Origin: Entrophospora sp. SA101 | Lineage: Eukaryota; Glomeromycota; Glomeromycetes; Entrophosporales; Entrophosporaceae | Direction: 5' to 3' | NCBI GenBank assembly: GCA_958430865.1 | Contig: CAUDNR010000028.1 | Span: 1-33,693, forward strand | DNA: 33,693 nt | Part shown: positions 21,501-32,358 of the stretch, one piece after another | How the letters are laid out: every line of letters starts with the position of its first letter | Position numbering within the stretch: the first letter of the stretch is position 1 | Position numbers and translations under genes: made by a program | Notes under the pieces: model-generated | Seen by the model: the letters and a program-made list of their open reading frames with translations, nothing else | Databases searched by the model: none | What the model was told of the DNA's origin: nothing

Positions 21501-21566
21501 TCATCATCTTTTCCAACCTTCTCTCCCTCTCTCTTCTTCAAGAATTTTTTTTACATTTGACAAAAA
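21501..21566 (+). promoter_or_regulatory. Pyrimidine-rich leader of the kinase gene
   Basis: CCAACCTTCTCTCCCTCTCT and CTTCTTCAAG lie directly before the start codon at 21567, with AAAA just 5' of the ATG. Such CT-rich tracts are common around fungal transcription starts. Confidence 0.4.
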
Positions 21567-23284
21567 ATGACTTTAAACGATACAAATTATTTTGATCCAG
21601 CAGAACGTATTGGAAAATTTATTGATAATGGGTTATTAGAACTAACTCATATACTTGGAGTAGGTGCATACGGTGTAGTATACGGTGCCAGACATGTCAA
21701 AAATAGACGCCTTTATGCAGTCAAATGTATTCCAAAACAACAACCTCAACAAGATCATATTAACCATAATCATATTTTGAAACAACAAAAACTTCAAACA
21801 GCAGAAATTAATTTTCATTCACAAGTTTCGGGTCACCCAAATATAATTAGACTAGAGAAAGTGGTAGAAACTCATGACAGTGTAAACATGATAATGGAAT
21901 TTTGTCAGGATGGCGATTTGTTTTCCATGATCACAGAGAAAGGTGGCTATATTAACAATGATAGGCTTATTAAAAAAGTTTTTGTCCAAATTCTTGACGC
22001 TGTGAAATTTAGTCATCTTCATGGAATTTATCATCGTGATTTGAAACCAGAAAATATTTTGGTCTTTGATAATGGAAAAACCGTCAAGCTTGCTGATTTT
22101 GGCTTGGCTACAAATGATTCATGGTCAAAGGATTTCGGTTGTGGTTCTACATTTTATATGAGTCCAGGTAATTATCTAAAAAAAAAAAAAAAATCATTTC
22201 TATTCAACCATCCATATTTATCCCATCCATACTCATTCATCAAATTAATTAATTCTTTCTCCTACAAAATTTAGAATGTCAAGGTGGATTGTACAAACGT
22301 GTAAGGGGTTACAAAACTGCTCCAAATGATGTTTGGTCTCTGGGTGTAATTTTAATCAATCTTACTTGTGGTCGTAATCCTTGGAAACAAGCTTGTTTAC
22401 GTGATGAAACTTTCTCGGTGTTCTTGAGAGATCCAGATTTCCTAAAAACAATTTTACCATTGACAAACGAGCTTAACGGAATCTTGAAAGAAATTTTTTC
22501 ATTGGATCCTGACAGACGTATTTCTTTGGATGATTTACGTGATCGTGTACTTGCTTGTCGTAAATTCACCACTTCAGAATATGATGTGTTCTATGATAAG
22601 AATTTACGTAAATGTGAGATTGAGAATGTCAATGAAGAAGAAGAAGAAGAAGAAGAAGAAGAAGAGTGTTGTGAAGAAGAAAGGAAACTTGATGATGAGC
22701 AAGATCAAGATGAAGATTTGTTTGATAATAATGATGATGTTGATGAAAATGAAAATGAGGACGATTATGATGTTATTGATAAGCAAAATAATCATAGAGA
22801 TGATTCTTCTTCCTCTTCTATTGCTTCAAATTCGTCGTCACTTACGGCCTGTTCTTCGTACTATTCCTTATCAGAAATGGACTTTAACATTGAGTTTGAC
22901 TTTTTAGAGGTTGAAGGCCTTGTTAATACTCGTGACAACAACAACAACAACAAGATCTGTGATATTGACGACGACATTGGGAATATTCAGCAGCATCATC
23001 ACCAACATCAACAACAGCAGTATCCAATTACTTCTGCAGGCTCTTCATCTTCGATGTCTACACTGGCAAATAGTAATTCTGATGATCCTGATTTAATGAA
23101 TAGTAAATACAATATTATCATTGATGATGACATTAATGATGATGACATTAATGATGATGACAATAATCATTATATTAATAAAAATGACATTTATAATGAC
23201 ATTAACCACAACAATTTAAAATGCAATAGTCATCATAATCTACTTCATTTAGAAAATCATCAAACTATTTGTTACTCATACTAG
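21567..23284 (+). CDS. Serine/threonine protein kinase, Ran1/Pat1-like, with acidic low-complexity tail
   Basis: Two exons, 21567-22167 and 22275-23284, with a 107-nt intron (GTAATT...TTTAG) that splits the Glu codon of MSPE; 1611 nt, 536 aa. All kinase elements are present: glycine loop GVGAYGVVYGA (31-41), VAIK Lys53 in AVKC, helix-C Glu80, catalytic HRDLKPEN (156-163, D158), ADFGLAT (D177), then FGCGSTFYMSPEC and WSLGVILINL. The DFGCGS..YMSPEC signature and the Arg/Gly start (ERIGKFIDNGLLEL) are those of the Ran1/Pat1 - Vhs1/Sks1 group, which in yeasts controls meiosis and nutrient responses; that role is not shown here. The domain ends near residue 305. The C-terminal tail has an uninterrupted Glu run, Asp/Asn-rich, Ser-rich and His/Gln-rich tracts, probably disordered. 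Intact and probably a host gene. Confidence 0.93.
22634..22665 (+). repeat. GAA triplet microsatellite coding poly-Glu in the kinase
   Basis: An in-frame (GAA)n array encodes about ten consecutive Glu in the kinase tail. It is a likely source of length variation. Confidence 0.8.
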
Positions 23285-25310
23285 AAAACAAAAACATTGG
23301 TAATCATTTTATTATTATTTTAATAATAATAATAATTAGAATGATAATAACAGTAAAATTATTTTTCTTTTTTATTTTTCTTTTTTTTTCTTTTTTTTTC
23401 TCTCGATAAAAAATCAAAATCGTCAAAAGAATTTTTTTGTTTTTTTTTTTTTTAATATTTATTTTTTTTTAAAAAAAATTAAAATATTACAATCTTTATA
23501 TCTATACTTTTTTATAAATAGATATAAAGATAATTCCCTACTTTCATTTGTACTATTTTTTATTTTATTTTTTTAAATTCGTTTTTTAATTTATTTTTTT
23601 TTTTCGTTTTTTTATTTTCACAAAAAGAAATCACAAACACAAACAAACTCGAAATTTTTATTTTAAATTTTTTTTTCACGGAGTTTTTTTTTTATTTTTT
23701 TAGTTTTTAAATTATTTAATCCATCATAATTTAAAAATTTAAGATTTTATATATATATAGTTATAATTTATATTTACTCACTTCACACCACATAATCTAT
23801 ATATATATATAAATTAAGATTTTAAACATCATCCATTTAACTAAGAGAACCTAAAAATTTCCCGTTCACACATTTTCTTTGTAAATATTTTTATTTTTTT
23901 AAAAAATTTTGTTCCAAAAATTTATCCTTGTACATATAGAAAAAAATTATATAGATACATATAATTTTTTTTTTTGTTTATATATATTTCTAAAAACACG
24001 AGAATTTTTATTATTTTTTTTAAAAAAAAAAGAAAATTTTAAAAAAATTTTTAAAAATACATAAAATGAATAAAAATACAAAAAATTATATATCTTACTG
24101 GTTAAGAAAAACGTTATAACCAAAAAACAAAAAAAGTAATTGTGTATTATTATTATTTACGTTTATTTATTACTACTTAATTTGATGAGGCCACATCACC
24201 GAATTGATGATAATCGTAAACAAAGCAATTTTAAAATATATTTTAATTGGGCAAAATTTCATCTGTGCTGTGAGAATTTACAAAACTCTCCCTTTCACTT
24301 AAGAATAAATATTTATTATAGTTACTAACCAATAATTGCAGAAGATTCTCAATAAACAACATTTGTGGTGATTGTCGCAGAAAGCGTTGAACGATCGAAA
24401 TTTATTTCATCCATTCATATAAAATAAAAAAAATTTTTTTTTTATTGAGCCACATGATGATTTATGAATCATCGATACTAATACTAATCAATCGATACGA
24501 GAATTTCGAATTTTGTCATTCCATTTAATATTAAAATCGATGACTTACTTGTATTTCATTACAAATATATATATATATCGAATCCCGGATTAGTCACATA
24601 AATTCGAATCATACATTGTTTATTATGAAAAAATTCTGAAATGAATATCAGAGTTACATAATGTCCCAATACATTACCAACTAGCTCTGTATGTAGTTGC
24701 AAATCCACCTTCGCCTATCTTTTCAATATTTGTTTAACAAGTAATCCATTCAAGATAAATAATATTGATTATCATATCTCGTTGCTTTAGGCTATATGTT
24801 TTCAATCAATTCTCCTACTGTTCATTGTCACTAGTCCATTCTTCAATTCATAGTTGTGGAGCACATGGTTTGACACCACATTGACACCATGAATAATTAG
24901 TATTTTATCTATCTATTAGAAGTTGAATAACCATAATCATTGTTGTATCAATAGAAATACTGTTTTCATGCTTGTTTCGTTTTAATAGAAAAAAAAGTTT
25001 TTTTATTGTTATTATTGAATAATGTACGTGTGTGTGCATATGTAATTTTTTTCATAAAAAAGCGACTAACGAATTGATTTTTCGGAGTTTACAAAAACAT
25101 ATAATTAATATATTAATATTAATGTCAAGTTCACATAATAAATAAAACTGTATGACGAATTAGTATTGGTAATTCTGTGTTTGGCATAGCGTATTTTAAA
25201 TGAATTTTTCTTATTATTATTGTTATGCATCCGTTATCACATTGTCATAGCTCTTTAATAGAAGTCTTGATGAACTTCTATTATTCATATGCTAATACTA
25301 ATACTAGGAG
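23285..25310. other. 3' flank of the kinase and intergenic region, no gene recognised
   Basis: Dominated by T-runs and A-runs up to 24130 (several AATAAA-like signals that could end the kinase transcript), then ordinary AT-rich sequence. Nothing else recognised. Confidence 0.4.
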
Positions 25311-25380
25311 TAGAGATGCAATCCGTGGATGATCAATTCGGATATCCGTAAAAAAATCCGTTCATATTCGTATAGCTTTT
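25311..25380 (+). repeat. Solo hAT-like terminus with ATCCGT repeats
   Basis: TAGAGATGCAATCCGTGGATG begins like other hAT ends in this window (TAGAGATG, TAGGGATG), given here in 20-base parts: TAGAGATGCAATCCG then TGGATG. It is followed by two more ATCCGT copies. No partner terminus or duplication was found. Confidence 0.35.
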
Positions 25381-25607
25381 AAACTATAATGTTAAGATTG
25401 CAGATAAAAATTTTAAAATTTATGTGAATAAACTTTTAAAAAGGGACATATTGTAACAAAACCAGACAAAAGTGAACATTTGTATTACCAAGAATTACAT
25501 TGATCATTATCATCACAATTATAATTATAATTTTTAACTATTACTATAATAATAACGGTTTATAATAATAATCATGTCCTCTTATAATATAGAATTACCC
25601 CTATATT

Positions 25608-26183
25608 TAGGGTTGTTAAATGGAGCATAATGTTCTGGCATCAACCCGGGTTGCTCCAAATTATTTTAGTTGTTAATTTGTTAATTTTGATTTCTTTGTT
25701 CGCGAATTTTATCATGAATAAAAAACAGAAAATTTATGAGAAATACTTTCAGATAGTGAGCCTGAACCATCAGGTGAATCATTATTAAATATAAATAGAG
25801 AAGAAAGTGAGATTAATTTGATTTTTAGTCAAGAAGATAGTTACTACTCCTACAACTATAACTACTACAAGTACAATTACTACAAGTACAACTAATACTA
25901 TACAAGAAAATGAATCTAATTCATCAATACTTCGCGCGAAACTTCTTGGGGTTGGGAATTTTTTTCAAAAGAATATAATGATAAACAAGAAATTATTACA
26001 TATATTTGTATAATGTAAAAAATTTTTTTATTATAATTATTACTCCATGGAGCTACCCGAAGTAACCCGAAGCAACCCATGGAGTATTAACCAGTACATT
26101 TAACCCGTGTTGGGTTAGGTTAACCCTTGCTCCACTATAATATAAACCCAACCCAACCCATTATGTTTCCATTAACAACCCTA
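25608..26183 (+). mobile_element. Non-autonomous hAT deletion derivative
   Basis: Termini TAGGGTTGTTAAATGGA (25608) and TCCATTAACAACCCTA (to 26183) are inverted repeats of the same type as TAGGGATGTTAAA in the element at 10335. Flanks CCTATATT and CCATATATT are a plausible eroded duplication differing by one base insertion. Subterminal AACCC/GGGTT motifs are repeated (AACCCGGGTT at left, several AACCC(G) near 26050-26155). An internal fragment encodes TSWGWEFFSKEYNDKQEI (25940-26000), the beginning of a BED finger, and then ends, so most of the transposase has been deleted. Length 576 bp. Confidence 0.75.
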
Positions 26184-26249
26184 CCATATATTATTAATAT
26201 GTATAATATGAAATCAATTTATTATTATATCAGATCTGCTATTGGACAG

Positions 26250-27720
26250 ACCCTCGATTATAATATTTTTTTGTGCGTGATCTTTTTTGGAATTTTGTTA
26301 ATTAAATGAGATACCTGCCTGTTTTCAAATGACATTATCTCATAAGCCACTGATTTTTCAATTCCACCTCCCATTTTGGTTCTTCTAAAAAAAAAAGCTT
26401 CACCTAAAATCATATTTTTAAATAATTAGCATGTAGATTATTATATTTTAAATAAAATTTGACTAAATTACCTGTTGGTGATTTTTTTCTTTTAGTTGAT
26501 GCATGAATTGATGAATTTGTTGGCTAAAAAACAAGCTTTCCATATAACATGCTTTTATAAAGTGAGCATGTCCAGTTTATAAAATCAACTTCAAACTCAT
26601 CAATCTCTTTATCTGAAAGTAGTGGCTTACATAAAATCATATAAAGTCTAAAAAATTCTTTCCGCAGCTTTTCAATATTTTCTCAATAAGTACCAGGAAC
26701 AAATTTACAAACTGTAAAGTTTTCAAATATCTTTTTCTTACCAGAACCCATTCATTAAAAAAGCCCAGTCCATTTATCTCCAATTGATTTAGATTTAAAA
26801 AAATTCAAAATGAACTTTTATATTGTGTTCTATCAATACATCTACAATATGCAAAAATAAAATGTAATTCATCAGGTATATAATCTTTTTTGAATGACCA
26901 TGTAAAATATTTCAGGTTTTTTGTTTTGCTCAAGTAAATTTTTTGATTTAAAACAACAACAATAATTATTAAAGGAAAAACTAATATGAATTATTGCCAA
27001 TATTTTCAAAATTTTAATTGACATCTATCAAATCCACAATTACAGTATAAACGAAAATGCATAGAATTAGGAGCATTTAAGCCCATTACAATGTACATAA
27101 TCTTCCAATTATGCATGCTGTCCAAATCCCAAACTACTTTGTACACCCATAACATTCTGTCTCCCAACCAATAAGTTCCCAGGATTTGTGAAAGTGATCA
27201 ATGAAAACTCTTACCTACCTCGGTTACACGACAAGTTTTGTTAAGATAAGATTTCCTTATTTTCTACCAATCATGGGGGATTCATGTAACTGAGGTAGGT
27301 GTGGTAAGAGTATATATTCGTGATCAGTAACCCCTTTGTTACATTATATGCTTATTGGTTAGGAAAGCGGGGGATCTACATTTGAGATTCCAATCACCAG
27401 CAAATAAAGTTTATATTTTCCAATTTATTCCATCTTTATCATGTTTATTTTTAAGTTCATTAAGTTATGTAATTTTCCTACCAATGCAAGCATTTTCATA
27501 TCTTTCTTTCCCAATATAAAGGCAAATGCTAAAAAAGAAAAATTAAAATAATTAGATTACTTCCTATTATCAATTACTAATATCAAGTTTAATATTGCTT
27601 CTTTAATATAATTACCAATGCTGATCCTCTGTTTTAAGACCTCTTCTCTTTAGAAGACAAACAGTAAATATCACATGGCCTGTGGCTGGGTTTCACTCAC
27701 ATTATCAATGAAAAATCCTA
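26250..27720 (-). pseudogene. Degraded multi-exon transposase-like gene, interrupted by an inverted-repeat element
   Basis: Minus-strand blocks in order: FIDNVSETQPQAM (to donor GTAATT at 27615), an 87-nt intron to TTTTTTAG at 27529, then ENACIGRK, NKHDKDGINW and LFAGDW. An inserted repeat lies at 27164-27363, followed by WKIMYIVMGLNAPNSMHFRL and YCNCG, YIPDELHFIFAYCRCIDRTQ, KIFENFTVCKFVPGTY, ENIEKLRKEFFRLYMILCKP and LLSDKEIDEFEVDFINW. A 68-nt GT..AG intron (26471-26404) leads to EAFFFRRTKMGGGIEKS and SFENRQVSHLINKI. The GLNAPNS..YCxC and IPDELH motifs belong to a multicopy fungal/animal transposase-like family whose formal name I do not know. In-frame stops (TGA near 26688, TAG near 26525) and frame changes make it non-functional. 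Confidence 0.55.
27164..27363. mobile_element. Inverted-repeat element (MITE) inside the transposase-like pseudogene
   Basis: CCAACCAATAAG at 27164 pairs with CTTATTGGTTAGG at 27351-27363. An inner ACTCTTACCTACCTCGGTTA (27207-27226) pairs imperfectly with TAACTGAGGTAGGTGTGG and TAAGAG (27287-27310). A GTGATCA/TGATCA(C) pair lies between. About 200 bp or slightly more. No clear duplication was found, so the true ends may lie up to 25 bp further out. It separates the GDW and WKIMY blocks of the surrounding gene. Confidence 0.5.
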
Positions 27721-27831
27721 TAAGAAAACTTTATTTAGAATTGTTTGTTACATGCTATTCAATTCTCCACAAAGAAAAACCTTATTTTCTCCACTCATTC
27801 ATATTTTTATATTGTTATATTATTTTATATA

Positions 27832-28119
27832 ATGTCATATAATAAATTATTATCATTAAATACAACCAGAAAGAAAAAAATTGTATATAAAATTAATGCT
27901 ATAGTTAATTCTGATGAAGAAAATGAAAAAGATTATTTTTTTTCATTAGTCAACAAAAACAAGGAACTTTCTGAAAATGAAAATGAATTTTGTAAGGAAA
28001 GGTTTATTTATGATTTTGAATTAAGAAGTGTAAAAAATAAAGAAGGTAAGCCAAAAGAATGCAACAATTGTAAACTGACAAGATATTCTGATGGATTCTG
28101 TGAAGGTTGTGGATGTTAA
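27832..28119 (+). CDS. Small Cys-rich ORF, possible first exon or truncated gene
   Basis: From the ATG at 27832 (MSYNKLLSLNTTRKKKIVYK) a 95-aa frame runs to TAA at 28117-28119. The earlier in-frame ATG at 27745 would add a hydrophobic stretch that looks like translated leader. The middle is acidic (SDEENEKDYFF, ENENEF). The C-terminus is Lys-rich followed by CNNCKLTRYSDGFCEGCGC, a CxxC-x9-CxxCxC arrangement that could bind zinc. Similar CxxC...CxxC segments precede kinase domains in many mycorrhizal-fungus proteins, but no kinase follows. A GTTGTG...TTCGCAG segment (28095-28136) could be a 42-nt intron leading to GHFDICEKLQPPILPEMP before a TAA. Both models are weak. Confidence 0.4.
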   Translation: MSYNKLLSLNTTRKKKIVYKINAIVNSDEENEKDYFFSLVNKNKELSENENEFCKERFIYDFELRSVKNKEGKPKECNNCKLTRYSDGFCEGCGC

Positions 28120-30435
28120 TGTGGAAAATATTCGCAGGTCATTTTGATATATGTGAAAAATTACAACCACCAATATTACCTGAAATGCCAGCGCAAATGA
28201 TGGGATGTAGATCCATATAAAAGATAAACTATCAATGAGCCTGATGGATTTGCTATTAATAAACATAACAAAATTCATAATAATAATAATATCATCAATA
28301 GTAGTATTGTCGGTGGTTAAATCACACCCAGATGCGTGTTCATAAAAGTAGAATATTAGATGAAGAGATTGCTAAATCTAAAGCTTAAAAGGTTAGGTTA
28401 TACAAATAATAGTACTCTTTTCTCTAAAATGTTAAAAATTTCATTATTAATTAATTACTATTCATTAATTATTACTAGCAATATTTTTTTATTTACATTT
28501 GATTGATCAATAAACATAGTAATGATAGTAAACGAAAGAATTGATTAAACGACTAATTTAATCTCCACTATAAATTTATTCATTATAATTATTTATCTTT
28601 TTTATTTTATTTATTTGATTAAACGACGATATTACGAGGTACCATTTCAGTTAATACCGATTATTTTTTTAACAAGTATGCATGATCATGGCTTGATTTT
28701 TGGATTACTCTTGTCAGTTAATTGCAAGCAACGCACAATAATTCAATGCTTGTCAATTAATTGTTTACGAATTTACTTTGGTTCTCGATTACTAACAAAC
28801 GTTAGTCCCAACCTTTGTTTACTAATTAAAAGCAAATTACATTACTAACCGTTGTTAACACTCACTATTTAAACCTCCTGATCTTGCTTTCTCACTAGAG
28901 CAAATAAAATTTGGTTTTTACCAAATTGTTATTATTACCTTTTATCAAAAGACACTACATTTGTTGCGCTTTAAACAAAGAAAATAAAGATGACGTTTTT
29001 TATTTCTATTCTTGTTTATTAATAAATTAATGGATTTCTATCACAGAGTTTTATTTAATCATGTATTATAGTCCTCTGTTTTTCAACAAAAACCCGATGT
29101 TGATCTTGCTTTTTCAAGAAGTTATTCTCGATAAATTTTCGTTGATCATTACAATAAGAATAAGGTAAAGATGGAAAATTAAAGGTTTATTGCTGCAAAG
29201 TGACTTAATCAATATTATAAAAACTCCCATAATTATTATTTACACAGTAATTTGATAATAGTTATAAAAAGCTTTGCGTAAAATTTTCATATGTATAAAA
29301 TTATTTGACCCTGGAACATAAAGTACACGATGATTTTATCAACCACGATCATGTGTCATGTTACTAATATTAATATAAAGAATGTTCGTAAATGAGTGTG
29401 TGGGAACTGAATTTGTATTCAGCAAAAGAAAAATTTGGTTCCTCGAGAAACAACTTGTGGAAACAAGAAAATTTTAGCTAAAATAAAAATTGAATCATTA
29501 GCCTTTGAAGCAATTTTACTTAACGGCAGCAAATTTGACGTAATAGTTTTACAACTTTGGTAACAAACAAAATAAAATTATTTATTACAAAGCATCTGTG
29601 CATCAAAAATCAAATGTGTCAGATTGTTAAAATAATAATTCAGATTATTGAGACAGTTTAAATAAAAGTGATTTCAATTAATGACTTAACTCAGAAAGCA
29701 AAATTTACCCCACCTTTATACAACAGTTTAATCGAGACAAGAAAATAGGTGAGCGGTGAAAAAATTTGAAAATAACCCACAGACTTGGTTTACATTTGTA
29801 ATCTTATATATTAACAGTTAATATTGATATTAATTATCATATCTGTGGATTATGGACAGCCAAACCATAATGACAATAGTTATATTAATCTTGAAAACTA
29901 TTTGCAGCGGTCGTGGTTGCTTGTGGCAGCCGGAATTATTTACGGCAAATGGTAGCTACCAATAGCTATTTACGGCAATGGTAGTGTCTTTAATTCAAAC
30001 TGGCTGGTATTCTAGTCATTCGAAATTTTTGATCAAGTTCATGAGTTTTTTCTCTAAGGTTTTAATACATCTTGATTTGGTCTTCTCTAAACTATTATTG
30101 TGTAATTCATGCATTATATTTTGGTTTTAGATTTTCCTGCCTTTTTAATTCTTGCTGAATGTTAACAATATTATCTAAATTCTTTTTTTAACCTGGGAAA
30201 ATCACTTCTAAAATAAGTTGTTGAATTCTACCTGGATTTTTTCTTCAATTAATAAATTAATTTCCAGAAGTAAACCATTATGCGTGTATCATAATAATAT
30301 TTTTATAATTGTCTTGTGATTTTGCATTTACAATTCCATATTACTTTGCACTTTATCATTGTTTAGGTGGTACAATGGTGATGTTAAACCCTGAACTTCT
30401 TTGTGATACAAATGTTCACTTTTTGCAGCAATGCC
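28120..30435. other. Intergenic region, no gene supported
   Basis: AT-rich. Contains a near-direct repeat TTACGGCAAATGGTAG / TTACGGCAATGGTAG at about 29939-29985. On the minus strand at 30000-30260 there are broken Lys/Glu/Asn-rich frames (LLEINLLIEEKIQVEFNN, EKTKSRCIKTLEKKLMNLIK) that may be coiled-coil relics. Nothing firmer. Confidence 0.35.
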
Positions 30436-30689
30436 AAAACTCTATATATTGAATGTCACCGCCAACACTATGATTCGAAAAAAGAGGGAAAGGTGACCGC
30501 GACATTATCATTCGGGTCAATATTTAAATCCAAATAAGGAAAAAATCACGGTATATGGATACTGACTAGCTCATTTTGGTTAATTATGTAAATTATTTCC
30601 TAAACAGAAAAAATCAACCAATCAACTTTCGAGATTCGCGTTAATATGATCAAGCGCTTAAATTTTGCGGTGACATTCAATAGAGTTTT
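30436..30689. mobile_element. MITE-like inverted-repeat element
   Basis: AAAACTCTATATATTGAATG, then TCACCGC, at 30436-30462 is mirrored by GCGGTGACATTCAATAGAGT, then TTT, at 30667-30689. The arms match exactly except for a 4-bp ATAT indel. The 254-bp interior is non-coding. No target duplication was resolved. It ends only 7 bp before the pogo-like element. Confidence 0.6.
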
Positions 30690-30696
30690 CCTGGTA

Positions 30697-31468
30697 CAGT
30701 CGACGCTCGATATGGTGAACCTATTATATAGTAAATCGTACGATATAGTGAAGTTGGAAAAATTTCCCATTTCATTACATATAAATTCTGCTCGATATAG
30801 TGATTTTTAATATAAACTCTCGATATAATCATATAGTGAAGTACCCATTATATTAACTAAAGCTCCGATATAATCATATAGTGAAGTTTATAAAAATTCG
30901 TTAATCATTATTTAATTTGTATTAAATAAATAAAATTTTATTAGTAGTTTTGTCGCAAAAATTTTCTCATGAATATTTAATATTAATATGAATTTGGCAA
31001 AAAAAATTTTAAAATGAAAATGAAGAATGAAATTTAGTAATAGTGTTGAAAAATAAAGTAATTGAATTTTAGTAATGTGTCGCGAAAAATAAAGTAATTG
31101 AATTTTAGTAATGTGTCGGAAAAATAAAGTAATTGAATTTAGTAATGTGTCGCAAAAAATAGAGTAATTAAATTTATTAATAGTAATAGTAGTGAAAAAT
31201 AAAGTAATTGAATATAGTAAAATGTGTAATTGAATTTGGTAATGTGTCGCAAAAAATAAAGTAATTAATTAGTATTAATTTGGTAATACACACACAGACT
31301 CGATAAGTCAGCCGCATAATTTATACTATTGAGTACTTTAAACAATTGATTACTGCGGGATGACTTATCGAATCTATCACGGGATTTTTTGTAAAAAAAT
31401 TTTATCGATCTTTTTATATAATGAATCACAGTGAAGTCTTTTGTCTTTCTTATATCGAGCGCCGACTG
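30697..31468. mobile_element. Non-autonomous pogo/Tigger-like element (Tc1/mariner superfamily)
   Basis: Ends CAGTCGACGCTCGATAT (30697) and, reverse-complemented, CAGTCGGCGCTCGATAT (to 31468) form a 17-bp terminal repeat with one mismatch, with TA on both sides (30695-30696, 31469-31470). A CAGT start followed by CTCGATATA is typical of pogo/Fot1-type ends. CGATATAGTGA or CGATATAATCATATAGTGAA recurs about four times in the left 200 bp. No transposase frame; 772 bp. It contains the minisatellite at 31020-31265 and a hairpin (CGATAAGTCA...TGACTTATCG) near 31300-31370. Confidence 0.8.
31020..31265. repeat. Minisatellite inside the pogo-like element
   Basis: About six degenerate copies of a ~40-bp unit built from AATTTTAGTAATGTGTCGC and AAAAAATAAAGTAATTG. 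Confidence 0.75.
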
Positions 31469-31548
31469 TATTTTTGTAGCGTTTAAAAAAAATATATCAA
31501 TATACATATAATGATCATCTTTATCTGATTCATTTTCATTGTCCTTAT

Positions 31549-31890
31549 TTGCTACTTATTTGTAACATTACTTACGATTATAATTATAATGATGATGATA
31601 ATGAAAGTGAACCTACTTGTATAAATTCAGAAGAAGAATCGGATGGAAAAGTGTTGAATGTAATTCCTAAGAAACGAACTAAAGTTGCTAAAATAAATAA
31701 AAAGGTGCGACTTCAAAAAAGTTGGTGTGGAATTGGTTCGTAAAAGTAAATTTTCCTAACGGTAAAAAAGTATCAGTATTAATTACAATTGAAAAAATTG
31801 TAAAAAACGTCGTGCAACAGATGGCTCAACGGTAAATTTGATTGCTCATTTATACTCAAGACATCATCAGATTGTTGAAACGACAAAAAA
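31549..31890 (+). pseudogene. hAT transposase N-terminal remnant (BED finger), frameshifted
   Basis: An acidic leader (DYNYNDDDNESEPTCINSEE) and a basic stretch (PKKRTKVAKINKKVR) precede a BED-like block seen across shifted frames: LVWNWFVKV, then KKRRATDGSTVNLIAHLYSR and HH. W...C..C-K...T..L..HL...H is the BED layout, but stops (31741 in one frame) and frame shifts break it. The core and dimerisation domains are absent. A hAT-like 3' end may lie near 31960-32080, where ACGGAT motifs recur. Confidence 0.5.
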
Positions 31891-32099
31891 GTGATTTAAC
31901 GGTAATAATCAATCTTTTAAATAACAATAATAAAGTATCACCGGGTTACCGTTTACATTCAATCCGTTCGATATTAATATATTTTTTGAGAAATACCGGA
32001 TGACGGGTTAATTTTTAAAAGTAAATGACGAATAAACGGATGACAGATATCTACGGATCAATTTTACCAGTTGAATCGAACATCTGGTTCGAACCCAAA

Positions 32100-32358
32100 T
32101 CCTGGGATATATAGAATATTAAAGCACCAATTCACTCATCAATAACACATAAAAAGTGAATAATTTAATATTTTAATAAAATAATGCTCAACTTTACCAA
32201 CAAATTTTTTTTTTGTGGATTTTGTTTAGTCTTTTGCCCTCACTATAAATTCCACAATATCAGCTCTATGATATAAATCAAAAATTAATAAATAATTTAA
32301 AAAACTGTTTTTTATTACACTAAATATTAAAGTAATTACTAATCATAATCAAACAGAC
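32100..32358. other. AT-rich spacer
   Basis: No gene. It might hold a small terminal exon of the minus-strand remnant (an ATCATAG acceptor followed by ADIVEFIVRAKD near 32286-32250), but the splice phase does not fit. Confidence 0.3.

Noticed and set aside
22530..22907. 125-codon ORF in another frame, rich in Met/Lys/Leu
   Set aside because: Shadow of the kinase tail microsatellites.
32080..32100. GGTTCGAACC looks like a tRNA/SINE B box
   Set aside because: No A box, acceptor stem or anticodon arm can be folded around it. It sits in a probable hAT subterminal region.
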